From: Ramlibacter sp.
GTDB lineage: Bacteria; Pseudomonadota; Gammaproteobacteria; Burkholderiales; Burkholderiaceae_C
Length of the DNA stretch: 64,000 bases
Reading direction: 5' to 3'
Assembly (NCBI RefSeq): GCF_028291745.1
Contig: NZ_JAQGNQ010000109.1
Location: forward strand, 1 to 64,000
Positions within the stretch are counted from its first letter, which is position 1. Every line of letters starts with the position of its first letter. The notes below the pieces were generated by a model. The model was given only the letters and a program-made list of their open reading frames with translations. It did not search any database and was not told the DNA's origin. A program made the translations under genes and the position numbers. Below, in pieces: positions 26,138-34,658 of the stretch.

Positions 26138-27238
26138 TCATTTGACACGCGGCCGCGGCAGCTCGCGGTCCGGCGCGCTCAGGCGCCCTGCCCGCAATTG
26201 GCCGACCGCATTCACCACCGCGCGCGCCACGTTGCGCACTTCCTCCTGCACGGCGCGGTCGCGGTCCAGCGCCTGGTGGCTGGTCGCGTAGGGTTCGTAA
26301 TAGCCGATGTAGCGATCCAGCCGCGCCTGCGTGCCGGCGTCGATCAGGCCCATCCAGTCCAGCCAGTCGCACAGCGCGCGGCGCGAGCCCTCGATGCCGG
26401 CCACGTCGCCGTGCACCACCACGCCGTAGGTGCGCCCGGCCAGGTGCTTCGGATACGGCCAGCCGGCAAGCTCCACCTTCTTCGCCTTGGCCGCGTCCTT
26501 GCCGGACGTGCTGCTGGGGTCGGGATTGCCGCCATCGGCGCAGACCAGCCGGTCCATCATCAGCTTGAGCGGGCTGGCCACCTGGTACCAGTGCGTGGGC
26601 GTCACGATGATGACGCCGTGCGCGGCGGACCAGCGCTCGTAGATCTCCGCCATCCAGTCGTTCACCTGGTTGGTGGAGTGATTCGGATAGCAGCTGCACG
26701 GCCAGTGGCACAGGGGCATGGCCGTCGAGACGCACGCCTTGCAGGGGTGGATGTGCAAGTCGTAGTCGGAGGTCAGCCGACTGAGATCGAGCAGGTCAGC
26801 CTCGATGGCTTCGGCGCGCAGCGAGTCGCACGCGGCTTGCGCAAGGCGCCAGCTCTTGGACATCTCGCCCGGGCAGGTGCCGTCGTTGCGCGGCGAGCAG
26901 TTGATCACCAGCACGCGCGAGGGACTGGCCGGGTCGGCCTGGCGCGCCTGCGCCGCGCGCACCTTGTTGCGCTGCTCGTACCACTCCACCGAGAGGTCGT
27001 AGTCCGGGTCCTGGAATTCGGGGCCGGCCTTGCGGGTGATCGGCGCCTTGCGGCCCTCGCTGTACGCGTGCCAGGCGATCTCCTCCATGCGGGCAATGGC
27101 TTCATCTTCCGCGCGGAACGCCGGATCGAAGAAGCGCGCGCGAAAGCGCTCGCGAAACACCTCGCGCGCTTGCAGGCCCTGCCACTGGCCCTTGCGGACT
27201 TCAGGTTCGGAGGGATCGGGCGGCTGCGGCGTCGACAT
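26138..27238 (-). CDS. Flavodoxin-fold NAD(P)H-dependent reductase
   Basis: A 366-residue protein. The central 150-residue domain is of the NADPH-dependent FMN reductase/flavodoxin type: VLVINCSPRNDGTC is the FMN phosphate loop and IIVTPTHWYQVASPLKLMMDRL the flavin-ring region. A cysteine-rich insert (HPCKACVSTAM, CHWPCSCYP) lies between and might bind metal. The N-terminal 100 residues are a polar, arginine-rich extension not seen in plain flavodoxins. The start is the ATG giving MSTPQPPDP. A perfect palindrome lies about 65 bp upstream. Substrate unknown. Confidence 0.83.
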   Translation of the reverse strand: MSTPQPPDPSEPEVRKGQWQGLQAREVFRERFRARFFDPAFRAEDEAIARMEEIAWHAYSEGRKAPITRKAGPEFQDPDYDLSVEWYEQRNKVRAAQARQADPASPSRVLVINCSPRNDGTCPGEMSKSWRLAQAACDSLRAEAIEADLLDLSRLTSDYDLHIHPCKACVSTAMPLCHWPCSCYPNHSTNQVNDWMAEIYERWSAAHGVIIVTPTHWYQVASPLKLMMDRLVCADGGNPDPSSTSGKDAAKAKKVELAGWPYPKHLAGRTYGVVVHGDVAGIEGSRRALCDWLDWMGLIDAGTQARLDRYIGYYEPYATSHQALDRDRAVQEEVRNVARAVVNAVGQLRAGRLSAPDRELPRPRVK

Positions 27239-27303
27239 GGCGGGCTCCTCGGGCAGGGTTCCCAGCGTAGCCGAGTGCGGGGGTTCCAGGGCCGGCGAAC
27301 AGC

Positions 27304-27323
27304 CGGACATCGAACGATGTCCG
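27304..27323. promoter_or_regulatory. Perfect 20-bp palindrome, possible operator
   Basis: CGGACATCG, two A bases, then CGATGTCCG. It lies 66-85 bp upstream of the flavodoxin-fold gene and about 24 bp past the DUF429 stop. There is no T-run on either strand, so an operator is more likely than a terminator. The sequence has no relation to the REP families in this window. Confidence 0.45.
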
Positions 27324-27346
27324 TATTCCGCTGCCACGGTCGGCAA

Positions 27347-28174
27347 TCACGCGCTGACGATCCACCCCTCCAGCGGATCGAGATGCTCCGGCAAGCCATA
27401 CCGCGGCGCGCCCTTTTGCGCGGCCCAGGCGGCCTGCATCAGGCACAGCACCGCGTCCAGGCTGTCGCCGCTGGCGTCCTCGATCAAGGCGTCGTGCTGT
27501 GCGTGGGTGAGCTTCAGGCGCAGGCCCAGCCGCGTGCGTCCCTGCTCCAGCGCCGTGACGAGGTCCTTGCGCGCGATCAGGCGCTCGGGGGTCTGCCTGG
27601 CGCGCTCGTCGCTCTTGTAGCTGCGGCGCGCGATCAGCTCCCGCGCCAGCAGGCCGGGGTAGGCCTCCAGCGCGATCCGCTGCGGGTCGCCCGGGTGCAG
27701 GCCCGGGATGTCCACGCCCGCCTGCAGCAGCAGCGGGATGGCCGCGTGCAGCATGTAGGCCACCGGCGGGTTCACCCATTTCATCGAGGGACTCGAGCCC
27801 GCCAGCTTGTCGAAGCGCCGGTGCGCGAACTTCGCGCCGACCGGCCGCGCGTCGCAGTACGCAGCGAAGGTCTCGCGGATCTGCGGTCGCGTGAGGCCGG
27901 CGTAGTGCCGCATGCAGTCGCGCCAATCGGTCGGCCAGCCCAGGTGCTCCACCAGTTCGCGCGGCAGTCCGAAAGGGAAGTCGAAGCCGGCGATCCAGGC
28001 CTGCGGCAGGCGCAGCCATTCGGCGAAGGCGGACAGCGAATCCACCTTCTCCAGGCGCGTGAGCTGCACCCGGCCACCGGCAGCGTTGCCGATGGCCAGC
28101 ACGATCGGTTTGCGCCGCGTGGGCGCGCTGGAGAAATCGCAGCCGACCAGCATCGCCAGCGCCGCGGCCGTCAT
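27347..28174 (-). CDS. DUF429 family protein
   Basis: A 275-residue protein of the DUF429 family, whose N-terminus has an RNase H-like nucleotide-binding look (LVGCDFSSAPTRRKPIVLAIG). Later landmarks are GFDFPFGLPRELVEH, EAYPGLLARELI and the late DASGDSLDAVLCLMQAAWA, where the acidic pair is typical. The biochemical role is not known. It begins eight bases after the BLUF stop on the same strand, so the two are probably cotranscribed. Confidence 0.82.
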   Translation of the reverse strand: MTAAALAMLVGCDFSSAPTRRKPIVLAIGNAAGGRVQLTRLEKVDSLSAFAEWLRLPQAWIAGFDFPFGLPRELVEHLGWPTDWRDCMRHYAGLTRPQIRETFAAYCDARPVGAKFAHRRFDKLAGSSPSMKWVNPPVAYMLHAAIPLLLQAGVDIPGLHPGDPQRIALEAYPGLLARELIARRSYKSDERARQTPERLIARKDLVTALEQGRTRLGLRLKLTHAQHDALIEDASGDSLDAVLCLMQAAWAAQKGAPRYGLPEHLDPLEGWIVSA

Positions 28175-28182
28175 GCGCGCGG

Positions 28183-28605
28183 TCAGCCGCGGCCGCAGAT
28201 GGCGGCGGTGGCCGCCAGATCCTCCAGCAGCGAGAGCGACACCTTGCCCGAGACCGCATAGGGATCGAGCTCGGGCTTTTCCGAGTACTTCAGCAGCAGC
28301 GCGCTATTGAGCTTCGAGACGTTGACCTGCCCCATGCTCCAGCCGCCGAAGCGGCGCTCGGAGATTTCCTCGAAGTGCAGCAGGGCGACCTCCTTGTGGC
28401 GGGCATCGTTCCGGATCGCGCCGAACAGCTCGCTGACCTGCAGGCGCCCGCCCTCGATGCATTGCAGGAACACGCCGTCGCCGTAGCACAGGATGCCCGT
28501 GATGCCCAGGGGGGGGTTGTGCTGCCGCGATTGCTGCAGGATGGACTCGACCGCCTGGGGGCTGGTGTCGACGGCGCGGCTGCAATAGAGGAGGCGGACC
28601 AGCAT
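28183..28605 (-). CDS. BLUF-domain blue-light sensor
   Basis: A 140-residue short BLUF protein that should bind FAD and sense blue light. The photoactive residues are present: Tyr7 (LLYCSRA), Asn30 (QHNPPLGITG), Gln48 (FLQCIEG), and Trp89 with Met91 (GGWSMG). After the domain come about 45 residues without a known output module, so it probably signals by protein contact. It starts eight bases after the folE stop and precedes DUF429. GTP cyclohydrolase and light sensor are therefore expressed together; a functional link is inference. Confidence 0.93.
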   Translation of the reverse strand: MLVRLLYCSRAVDTSPQAVESILQQSRQHNPPLGITGILCYGDGVFLQCIEGGRLQVSELFGAIRNDARHKEVALLHFEEISERRFGGWSMGQVNVSKLNSALLLKYSEKPELDPYAVSGKVSLSLLEDLAATAAICGRG

Positions 28606-28613
28606 GCTGACTC

Positions 28614-29345
28614 TCAGTCCTTGCGCGGGATCAGCGCCAGGAATTCGCGCCGCAGGTCGGAGTTCTTGAGGAAGGCGCCGCGCATCACGGAGTTGATCAT
28701 CTTGCTGTCGAGATCCTTCACGCCGCGCCAGGCCATGCAGTAGTGGCGCGCCTCCATCACGATGGCCAGGCCGTCGGGCTGGGTCTTCTCCATGATCAGG
28801 TCGGCCAGTTGCACCACGGCCTCTTCCTGGATCTGCGGCCGGCCCATGATCCATTCGGCCAGGCGCGCGTACTTGGACAGGCCGATGACGTTGGTGCTCT
28901 CGTTGGGCATCACGCCGATCCACAGCTTGCCCACCACGGGGCAGAGGTGGTGGCTGCAGGCGGAGCGCACGGTGATCGGGCCGACGATCATCAGCTCGTT
29001 GAGGTGCTCCGCATTCGGGAATTCGGTGATCGGCGGCGCCTTGACGTAGCGGCCGCGGAACACCTCGTTCAGGTACATCTTGGCGACCCGCCGCGCCGTG
29101 TCGTTGGTGTTGTGGTCGTGGGTGGTGTCGATCACCATGCTGTCCAGCACCGTCTGCATCTTCTCCTCGACTTCGTCGAGCAGCCCTTCCAGCTCGCCCG
29201 GCTCGATGAAGTCGGCGATGTTGTCGTTGGAGTGGAAGCGCTTGCGCGCCGCGACCAGGCGTTCGCGGATGCGCACCGACATCGGCACGCCCTCATCGAG
29301 GGCGGCGGGGCTCAGCTGGCTGGAGGGTTCGGCTTTCATCAGCAT
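28614..29345 (-). CDS. folE: GTP cyclohydrolase I
   Basis: FolE opens GTP to 7,8-dihydroneopterin triphosphate, the first step to folate. The 243-residue protein has zinc and catalytic residues in ACSHHLCP (Cys, His, His) and HYCMAWRG (His, Cys, Arg). Compared with E. coli (CEHH), a serine replaces the glutamate. The first 60 residues are a variable extension. ATGs at 29345 and 29339 are both usable. The next enzyme of the pathway, NudB, is encoded 4.9 kb upstream on the same strand, and a BLUF gene follows directly. Confidence 0.94.
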   Translation of the reverse strand: MLMKAEPSSQLSPAALDEGVPMSVRIRERLVAARKRFHSNDNIADFIEPGELEGLLDEVEEKMQTVLDSMVIDTTHDHNTNDTARRVAKMYLNEVFRGRYVKAPPITEFPNAEHLNELMIVGPITVRSACSHHLCPVVGKLWIGVMPNESTNVIGLSKYARLAEWIMGRPQIQEEAVVQLADLIMEKTQPDGLAIVMEARHYCMAWRGVKDLDSKMINSVMRGAFLKNSDLRREFLALIPRKD

Positions 29346-29383
29346 GTTGGACTTTACCACCGGGTGGAGACACGGCATGGACG

Positions 29384-31108
29384 CTACAAGGCGAGCAGAC
29401 GTTCCAGGGATTGCAGGGTGTCGGCCTCGTGCAGCGGCTTGTCGTGGCGGATGCGCAGCATGCGGGGAAAGCGCACGGCGATGCCGCTCTTGTGCCGGCC
29501 GCTGCGGTTGATGCCCTCGAAACCGAGCTCGAAGACCAGGCTGGGCTTGACGCTGCGCACCGGCCCGAACTTCTCGATGGTGTTGCGGCGGATCACGGCA
29601 TCGACCTGCCGGAATTCCTCGTCGGTCAGGCCCGAATAGGCCTTGGCGAAGGGCACCAGCTGCAAGGCATCGGCGGCGGGCGGCTCCTTGCGCGCGATCG
29701 CCTCCAGCACCGCGTCGGCCTCTTCCTTGCCGGTGGGCGCGCGGTTCCACACCGCGAAGGTGTAGTCGGTGTAGACCGAGGAGCGCCGGCCGTGCCCGGG
29801 CTGCGCGTACACCAGCACGCAGTCGACCGTCATGGGATCGATCTTCCACTTCCACCACAGGCCCTCGGCCTTGGTGCGGCCGGTGCCGTAGGCGGCATCG
29901 AGGCGCTTGAGCATGAAACCCTCGACGCCGCGTTCGCGGGACTGCTGGCGCTTGCGAGCGAAGTCCTGCCAGGCCTGCGCGGTCTCCACCGGCGAGAGAT
30001 GAAAACCGGTGCCGGCAAGCAGCGCCTCCAGGCGCGCGCGGCGCTCGCGTTGCGGCAGGCCGCGCAGGTCGGCGCCCTCCTGCTCCAGCAGGTCATAGGC
30101 CATGAAGCTCACCGGCGCATCGGCCAGGATCTTCTTCGTGAGGTTCTTGCGGCCTATGCGTTGCTGCAGCAGCGCGAAGGGCGCGGGCCGGCCCGCCATC
30201 TCACCGGTCTCCGGATCGGGCAAGTCCTTCCACACCAGGATCTCGCCATCGAGCACCGTGCCGTCGGGGAGCTGCTGCGCCAGCGCCTCGATCTCGGGAA
30301 AGCGCTCGGTCACCAGTTCCTCGCCGCGCGACCAGATCCACACGCGGCCGCCGCGGCGGATCACCTGGCCGCGGATGCCGTCGTACTTCCATTCCACCAT
30401 CCAGTCGGTCACCGGCCCGAGCCGCGCCGAGAACAACTCCGGCGGCAGATCGAGCTGGTGCGCCAGGAAGAAGGGATAGGGCTGGCCCTCGTCGCGCTGC
30501 TCCGGCACGCCCTCTTGCGCGGCCGCGATCAAGGCCTCGTAGCGCTCGGGCGAAGGCAGCACCTTGCCGTCGGTGTAACCCATCATCCGTTGGGCGACCC
30601 GCTTGGCGTCGATGCCGGCATGGGCGGCGAGCGCGCGCTGCACCAGCAGCTTGCTCACGCCGACGCGAAAGCCGCCGCCGACCAGCTTGGTGAGGAGGAA
30701 GCGGCCCAGCGTATCGAGCTCCCACCAGTAGCGGGCGACCCGCTGCGCGACTTCCTCGTCGGGCAGGCCGCGCAGGGGCAGCAGGCGCTGCTCCAGCCAT
30801 TCGGCCAGGCCGACGTCCGAGGGCTCGTCGCCGCGCGGCAGCACCAGCGCGATCGTCTCCGCGAGGTCGCCGACCGACTGGTAGCACTCGTCGAACAGCC
30901 AATAGTCGATCTGCGCCATGTGGCAGGCCAGGCCCACGAGCGAGCCAGTCTTGACCACCTGCCGCGGCTTGCCGCCGGCAAGGAAGTAGACGGCCCAGGC
31001 GACATCGCGCGCGGGCGCCTCGTCGAAATAGCGCGTGAGCGCCTCGACCTTCTCGTTGGTGGAGGTGGTCGCATCGAGTTCGCTGAACAGGCGCGCAAAT
31101 CTCTTCAT
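29384..31108 (-). CDS. ATP-dependent DNA ligase (cisplatin-resistance/ligase-associated type)
   Basis: A 574-residue ATP-dependent ligase. The N-terminal 200 residues form the helical DNA-binding domain. The nucleotidyl lysine is Lys241 in EWKYDGIRG, with LDGEILVW and GFMLKRLDAAY as further nucleotidyltransferase motifs and WWKWK near the end of the core; an OB-fold closes the protein. It belongs to the family usually encoded with a DEXH helicase and an MBL exonuclease. The exonuclease gene lies 133 bp upstream across a large inverted repeat, and folE lies 38 bp downstream. It is not the essential NAD-dependent LigA. Confidence 0.93.
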   Translation of the reverse strand: MKRFARLFSELDATTSTNEKVEALTRYFDEAPARDVAWAVYFLAGGKPRQVVKTGSLVGLACHMAQIDYWLFDECYQSVGDLAETIALVLPRGDEPSDVGLAEWLEQRLLPLRGLPDEEVAQRVARYWWELDTLGRFLLTKLVGGGFRVGVSKLLVQRALAAHAGIDAKRVAQRMMGYTDGKVLPSPERYEALIAAAQEGVPEQRDEGQPYPFFLAHQLDLPPELFSARLGPVTDWMVEWKYDGIRGQVIRRGGRVWIWSRGEELVTERFPEIEALAQQLPDGTVLDGEILVWKDLPDPETGEMAGRPAPFALLQQRIGRKNLTKKILADAPVSFMAYDLLEQEGADLRGLPQRERRARLEALLAGTGFHLSPVETAQAWQDFARKRQQSRERGVEGFMLKRLDAAYGTGRTKAEGLWWKWKIDPMTVDCVLVYAQPGHGRRSSVYTDYTFAVWNRAPTGKEEADAVLEAIARKEPPAADALQLVPFAKAYSGLTDEEFRQVDAVIRRNTIEKFGPVRSVKPSLVFELGFEGINRSGRHKSGIAVRFPRMLRIRHDKPLHEADTLQSLERLLAL

Positions 31109-31129
31109 CGCGATCTGTTTGGAAATTTC

Positions 31130-31227
31130 AACGCAGAAGTCCCAGAAGTGACGCAGAAATCGCAGAAGAAATCCTTGGAAGGAAGTCCTTCTGCGTGTTC
31201 TGCGTTTCTTCTGCGACTTCTGCGTTC
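31130..31227. repeat. Large imperfect inverted repeat of ACGCAGAAG units
   Basis: The left arm holds ACGCAGAAG-type words in a row (four copies in 45 bases) and the right arm their reverse complements (CTTCTGCGT), separated by about seven bases. The arms could form a long hairpin. The element lies between the exonuclease stop and the ligase start, so it might separate their transcription. This word does not occur elsewhere in the window as far as I can see. Confidence 0.8.
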
Positions 31228-31241
31228 AAGAATGCGGTCGA

Positions 31242-32264
31242 TCACCCGCCCTCCTCCTTCAGGTCCGCCTCCACCACATCGTCACCGTATTCCGTGGCGA
31301 ACGACTCCGCCTGCAGGCCGCGCTCGCCGAGGTAGCGCACCAGCACCGGCGCGCTGCCATGCGTCACGATCACGCGTTGCGCCTGGGTGGCCGCGATCGC
31401 CTCCAGCAGGCCCGGCCAGTCCGCGTGATCGGACAGCACGAAGCCGCGGTCGTAGCCGCCGCGGCGGCGGTTGCCGCGCACCTGCATCCAGCCGCTGGCA
31501 AACGCGGTCTGCGCATCGCCGAAGCGCCGCAGCCACGGACTGGCCGCGGCGCCGGGCGGGCAGACCACCAGGCAGCGGCGCAGGTCCGCCTTGTCGGTGA
31601 CCTCGGTCACCATGTGCGTCTCCGGCAGCGCCACGCCGGCCGCGCGGTACGCTTCGTTCAGCGGCCTCACGGCGCCATGCACGATGATCGGCCCGATCGA
31701 CGGATCGACCCCAGCGAGCACGCGCTGCGCCTTGCCGAAGCTGTAGCAGCAAAGGACGCTGGCGCGCGCATGGCTCGCATTGCGCGTCCACCAGGCGTTG
31801 ACGTCCGCGAAGATCTCCTCGTCGGGGCACCAGCGGTAGATCGGCAGGCCGAAGGTCGACTCGGTGATGAAGACGTCGCAGCGCACCGGCTCGAAGGCGG
31901 CGCACGTGCGATCGGGCGCCACCTTGTAGTCGCCGCTGGCCACCCACACCTGGCCGCCATGTTCCAGCCGCACCTGGGCCGAGCCGAGCACGTGGCCCGC
32001 CGGATGCAGCGAGAGCGTCACGCCGTGGTGCGTGATGCGCTCGCCATAAGTCAGGGTGTCGAGGTGGATGTCGCCCAGGCGCGCGCGCAGCACGCCCTCG
32101 CCCGGCGCTGCCGCCAGGTAGTGGCCGTTGCCGTAGCGCGCGTGGTCCGAGTGGGCATGCGTGATCACGGCGCGTGGCACGGGCCGCCACGGGTCGATGT
32201 AGAAATCGCCGGGCGGGCAGTACAGGCCCTCCGGGCGCTGCACGATCAGGTCGTCCGCGCTCAC
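31242..32264 (-). CDS. Ligase-associated DNA damage response exonuclease (MBL fold)
   Basis: A 340-residue metallo-beta-lactamase/beta-CASP-like nuclease. HAHSDH at residues 36-41 supplies the first metal ligands. HPAGHVLGSAQV, VASGDYK and the later LSDHADWPGLLEA are the other metal motifs. It belongs to the family annotated as ligase-associated exonuclease and related to the SNM1/Pso2 group. The start is a GTG that overlaps the clsB stop as GTGA. Its usual helicase partner is at 15.2-17.7 kb. Confidence 0.92.
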   Translation of the reverse strand: MSADDLIVQRPEGLYCPPGDFYIDPWRPVPRAVITHAHSDHARYGNGHYLAAAPGEGVLRARLGDIHLDTLTYGERITHHGVTLSLHPAGHVLGSAQVRLEHGGQVWVASGDYKVAPDRTCAAFEPVRCDVFITESTFGLPIYRWCPDEEIFADVNAWWTRNASHARASVLCCYSFGKAQRVLAGVDPSIGPIIVHGAVRPLNEAYRAAGVALPETHMVTEVTDKADLRRCLVVCPPGAAASPWLRRFGDAQTAFASGWMQVRGNRRRGGYDRGFVLSDHADWPGLLEAIAATQAQRVIVTHGSAPVLVRYLGERGLQAESFATEYGDDVVEADLKEEGG

Positions 32265-33475
32265 AGGTACTTCTTCCCCTGGATCACCAGCAGGATGCGC
32301 ATCAGGATCAACGCCAGCCGCTCCTTGGCGCGCTGCAGCGGCGGCCGCTTCTCGAAGGCGGCCGGGTCCATGGGCCGGCCCTCCTGCAGCATGGCATGCA
32401 GCAGCCGCTCGCGCAGGCGGCGCGCGAAGCCGGGATCGTCGACCACCACGTTGGCCTCGCGCGCCAGCAGCAGGCTCAAGGGATCGAGGTTGGACGAGCC
32501 CACCGTGGCCCAGCGGCCGTCGATCACCGCGACCTTGGCGTGCAGGAAGCTGGGTGCGTACTCGTGGATGGTCACGCCGGCGCGCAGCAGCGCGCTGAAC
32601 ACCGGCCGCGCGGCGTAGTACTGCATGAAGTATTCGTAGCGTCCCTGCAGCAGCAGGCTCACGCGCACGCCGCGCCGCGCCGCGTTCGCCAGCGCGCGGC
32701 GCATGCGGCCACCCGGCACGAAGTAGGCGTTGGCGATGATGATCTCCTCGCGCGCGCGGCCGATCGCCCGCAGGTACGCACGCTCGATCACCGCGCGATT
32801 GCGCAGGTTGTCGCGCAGCAGCAGCGCCGCGCGCACGTTCACGTCGGTCTGCCGCGGCGCCACGCTGCGCGCGGGCTGCAGGCGGCCGGCGCGCCAGAGG
32901 TCATAGGCACTGGCCAGGCGCGCCCGGCGCAACTGGTCGACGGCCTCGATGCGCGACCACTGCCGCACCATGGTGCGGCGCATCTCGTTCACCAGCGGGC
33001 CCTCGACGCGCAGCGAGAAATCGAGTCGCGGCGATGCCAGGGTGCCGTGGTTCGGATCGTGGAAATCGTCGAGGATGTTGATGCCGCCGCAAAAGCCGAT
33101 GGCGCCATCGATCACGCACAGCTTGCGATGCAGCCGCCGCCACTGCCCCGGCCACAGCAGCCCGAAGGCGCCGGTGCGCGAATAGAGCGCCCAGTGCACG
33201 CGCGCCTCGTCGAAGCGCATCTGCCAGAAGGGCGGCAGCTCCGGCGTGCCGAAGCCATCCATCACCACCCGCACCGCGATGCCGCGGCGGCCGGCGCGCT
33301 CCAGCGCATACGCCACGTCGGCGCCGGTGCCGGTGAAGTCGAAGATGTAGGTCTCCAGCAGCACCTCGCTGCGGGCGCCGTCGATGGCCGCCACCAGCGC
33401 CGGAAAGAAGGCCCGGCTGCCTTCGAGCAGTTGCAGGTCGTGGCCGGCGCGCAGGGGCGGAAGCGCATGCGGCAC
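32261..33475 (-). CDS. clsB: Cardiolipin synthase B (phospholipase D superfamily)
   Basis: A 404-residue protein with two HKD motifs: His116-x-Lys118...Asp123 in HRKLCVIDG and His312-x-Lys314...Asp319 in HAKVAVIDG, each followed by a glycine-serine turn. ClsB joins phosphatidylglycerol (or PE) units into cardiolipin at the inner membrane. I use the GTG at 33475, eight bases after the EEP stop; the frame continues upstream inside the EEP gene. E. coli clsB also follows an EEP-family gene (ybhP). The C-terminal helix (LALILMRILLVIQG) may anchor it. Confidence 0.9.
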   Translation of the reverse strand: MPHALPPLRAGHDLQLLEGSRAFFPALVAAIDGARSEVLLETYIFDFTGTGADVAYALERAGRRGIAVRVVMDGFGTPELPPFWQMRFDEARVHWALYSRTGAFGLLWPGQWRRLHRKLCVIDGAIGFCGGINILDDFHDPNHGTLASPRLDFSLRVEGPLVNEMRRTMVRQWSRIEAVDQLRRARLASAYDLWRAGRLQPARSVAPRQTDVNVRAALLLRDNLRNRAVIERAYLRAIGRAREEIIIANAYFVPGGRMRRALANAARRGVRVSLLLQGRYEYFMQYYAARPVFSALLRAGVTIHEYAPSFLHAKVAVIDGRWATVGSSNLDPLSLLLAREANVVVDDPGFARRLRERLLHAMLQEGRPMDPAAFEKRPPLQRAKERLALILMRILLVIQGKKYL

Positions 33476-33483
33476 TGGACCGC

Positions 33484-34212
33484 CTAGAGCTTGAATTCCG
33501 CGATCAGCGGCAGGTGGTCGGACATGCGCCACCAGATGCGCCCGCGCGGAATGGAGATGCCGGTGGGCTTGATGCCGCGCGCGTAGACGAAGTCCAGCTG
33601 CGCCAGCGGCAGCCGCGAGGGATAGGTGAGCACGCGTTCGCCAACGTGGTCGTCGAAGCCCAGCTTCTTCATGGCCGGCCGCAGCTTCGCGCCCCAGTCG
33701 TTGAAGTCGCCGGCGACGATCACCGGCGCCTTGCGCGGAATCTCGCGCTCGACGTAGCGACCGAGCTGCTCGATCTGCCGCGCGCGGCTGGAAGCGATCA
33801 GCCCCAGGTGCAGCACGATCACGTGCAGCTGCCGCCGGTTCACCTCCACCTGCACGTGCAGCAGGCCGCGCTGTTCGAAGCGGTGGTCCGACATGTCCTC
33901 GTGGCCCTGGCCCACCACCGGCCAGCGCGAAAGCAGCGCGTTGCCGTGCTCGCCGTGCCGGGTCTTCGCATTGGTCTGGTAGACCGGCACGTAGCCTTCG
34001 GGGCAGAGGAACTCGGCCTGCGGCAGCTCGGGCCAGCGGGTGAAGAAGCGTTCCTCGCGGCGATGCAGCTTGCGCACCTCCTGCAGGCAGACGAGGTCGG
34101 CATCGAGCTGTTCGACGGCATGGCCGATGTTGTGGATCTCGAGCCGTCGCGCCGGGCCCAGGCCCTGCACGCCCTTGTGGATGTTGTAGGTGGCGATCCG
34201 CAGAACGGTCAT
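33484..34212 (-). CDS. Endonuclease/exonuclease/phosphatase (EEP) family protein, YbhP-like
   Basis: A 242-residue EEP-fold protein. RIATYNIHKG at the start, the metal-binding Glu in CLQEVRK, HLGL, AGDFNDW and the final MSDHLPLIAEF are the standard active-site blocks. By position before clsB it matches YbhP of E. coli, whose substrate is not established; phosphodiesterase action on lipids or nucleic acid is possible. Its ATG overlaps the nudB stop (ATGA at 34209-34212). Confidence 0.88.
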   Translation of the reverse strand: MTVLRIATYNIHKGVQGLGPARRLEIHNIGHAVEQLDADLVCLQEVRKLHRREERFFTRWPELPQAEFLCPEGYVPVYQTNAKTRHGEHGNALLSRWPVVGQGHEDMSDHRFEQRGLLHVQVEVNRRQLHVIVLHLGLIASSRARQIEQLGRYVEREIPRKAPVIVAGDFNDWGAKLRPAMKKLGFDDHVGERVLTYPSRLPLAQLDFVYARGIKPTGISIPRGRIWWRMSDHLPLIAEFKL

Positions 34213-34658
34213 GAAATGAATTCTGGCAGCATCAGGATCGCTTCGGCGTTGGACGGCGAAAAGCAGCGGTCGGCCGCCTGGCGCCAGGGCAGCCACTGCC
34301 ACGCGGTGTGCTCGCGCGGATTGAGCGTGACCGGCGTCTGCGCCGGCACGCACAGGCCGAACACGTGCTCCGTGTTGCGCGTCACACCCGGGCCATAACG
34401 GTGCAGCCAGCGCGGGTAGATGTCGTAGACGTTCTCGAGGTTCCAGTCGGTGAGCTTGCCCGTGGCGACATCGATGCCGGTCTCTTCCATGACTTCGCGG
34501 CGCGCGGTCTGCGCGAAAGTCTCGTCCTCGCGGTCCTTGGCGCCGGTGACCGACTGCCAGAACTCAGTCGCATCGGCCCGGTTGATCAGCAGCACCTCGA
34601 GCGCCGGCGTGTGGATCACGACCAGGACGGATTGCGGGATCTTGAAGGGGCGGGACAT
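34209..34658 (-). CDS. nudB: Dihydroneopterin triphosphate pyrophosphatase NudB
   Basis: A 149-residue Nudix hydrolase. The Nudix box runs from Gly39 to Gly61 with REVMEETG at its end. NudB removes pyrophosphate from dihydroneopterin triphosphate, the product of FolE, as the second step of folate synthesis. It follows aspS by 103 bp, the same order as in many proteobacteria (aspS-nudB), which supports the name over a generic Nudix protein. I use the ATG giving MSRPFKIP; the open frame begins 19 codons earlier. Confidence 0.9.
   Translation of the reverse strand: MSRPFKIPQSVLVVIHTPALEVLLINRADATEFWQSVTGAKDREDETFAQTARREVMEETGIDVATGKLTDWNLENVYDIYPRWLHRYGPGVTRNTEHVFGLCVPAQTPVTLNPREHTAWQWLPWRQAADRCFSPSNAEAILMLPEFIS

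Noticed and set aside
29384..32264. Ligase plus nuclease as a phage-defence system
   Set aside because: Both belong to the known ligase-associated DNA damage response families; no defence-island markers surround them.
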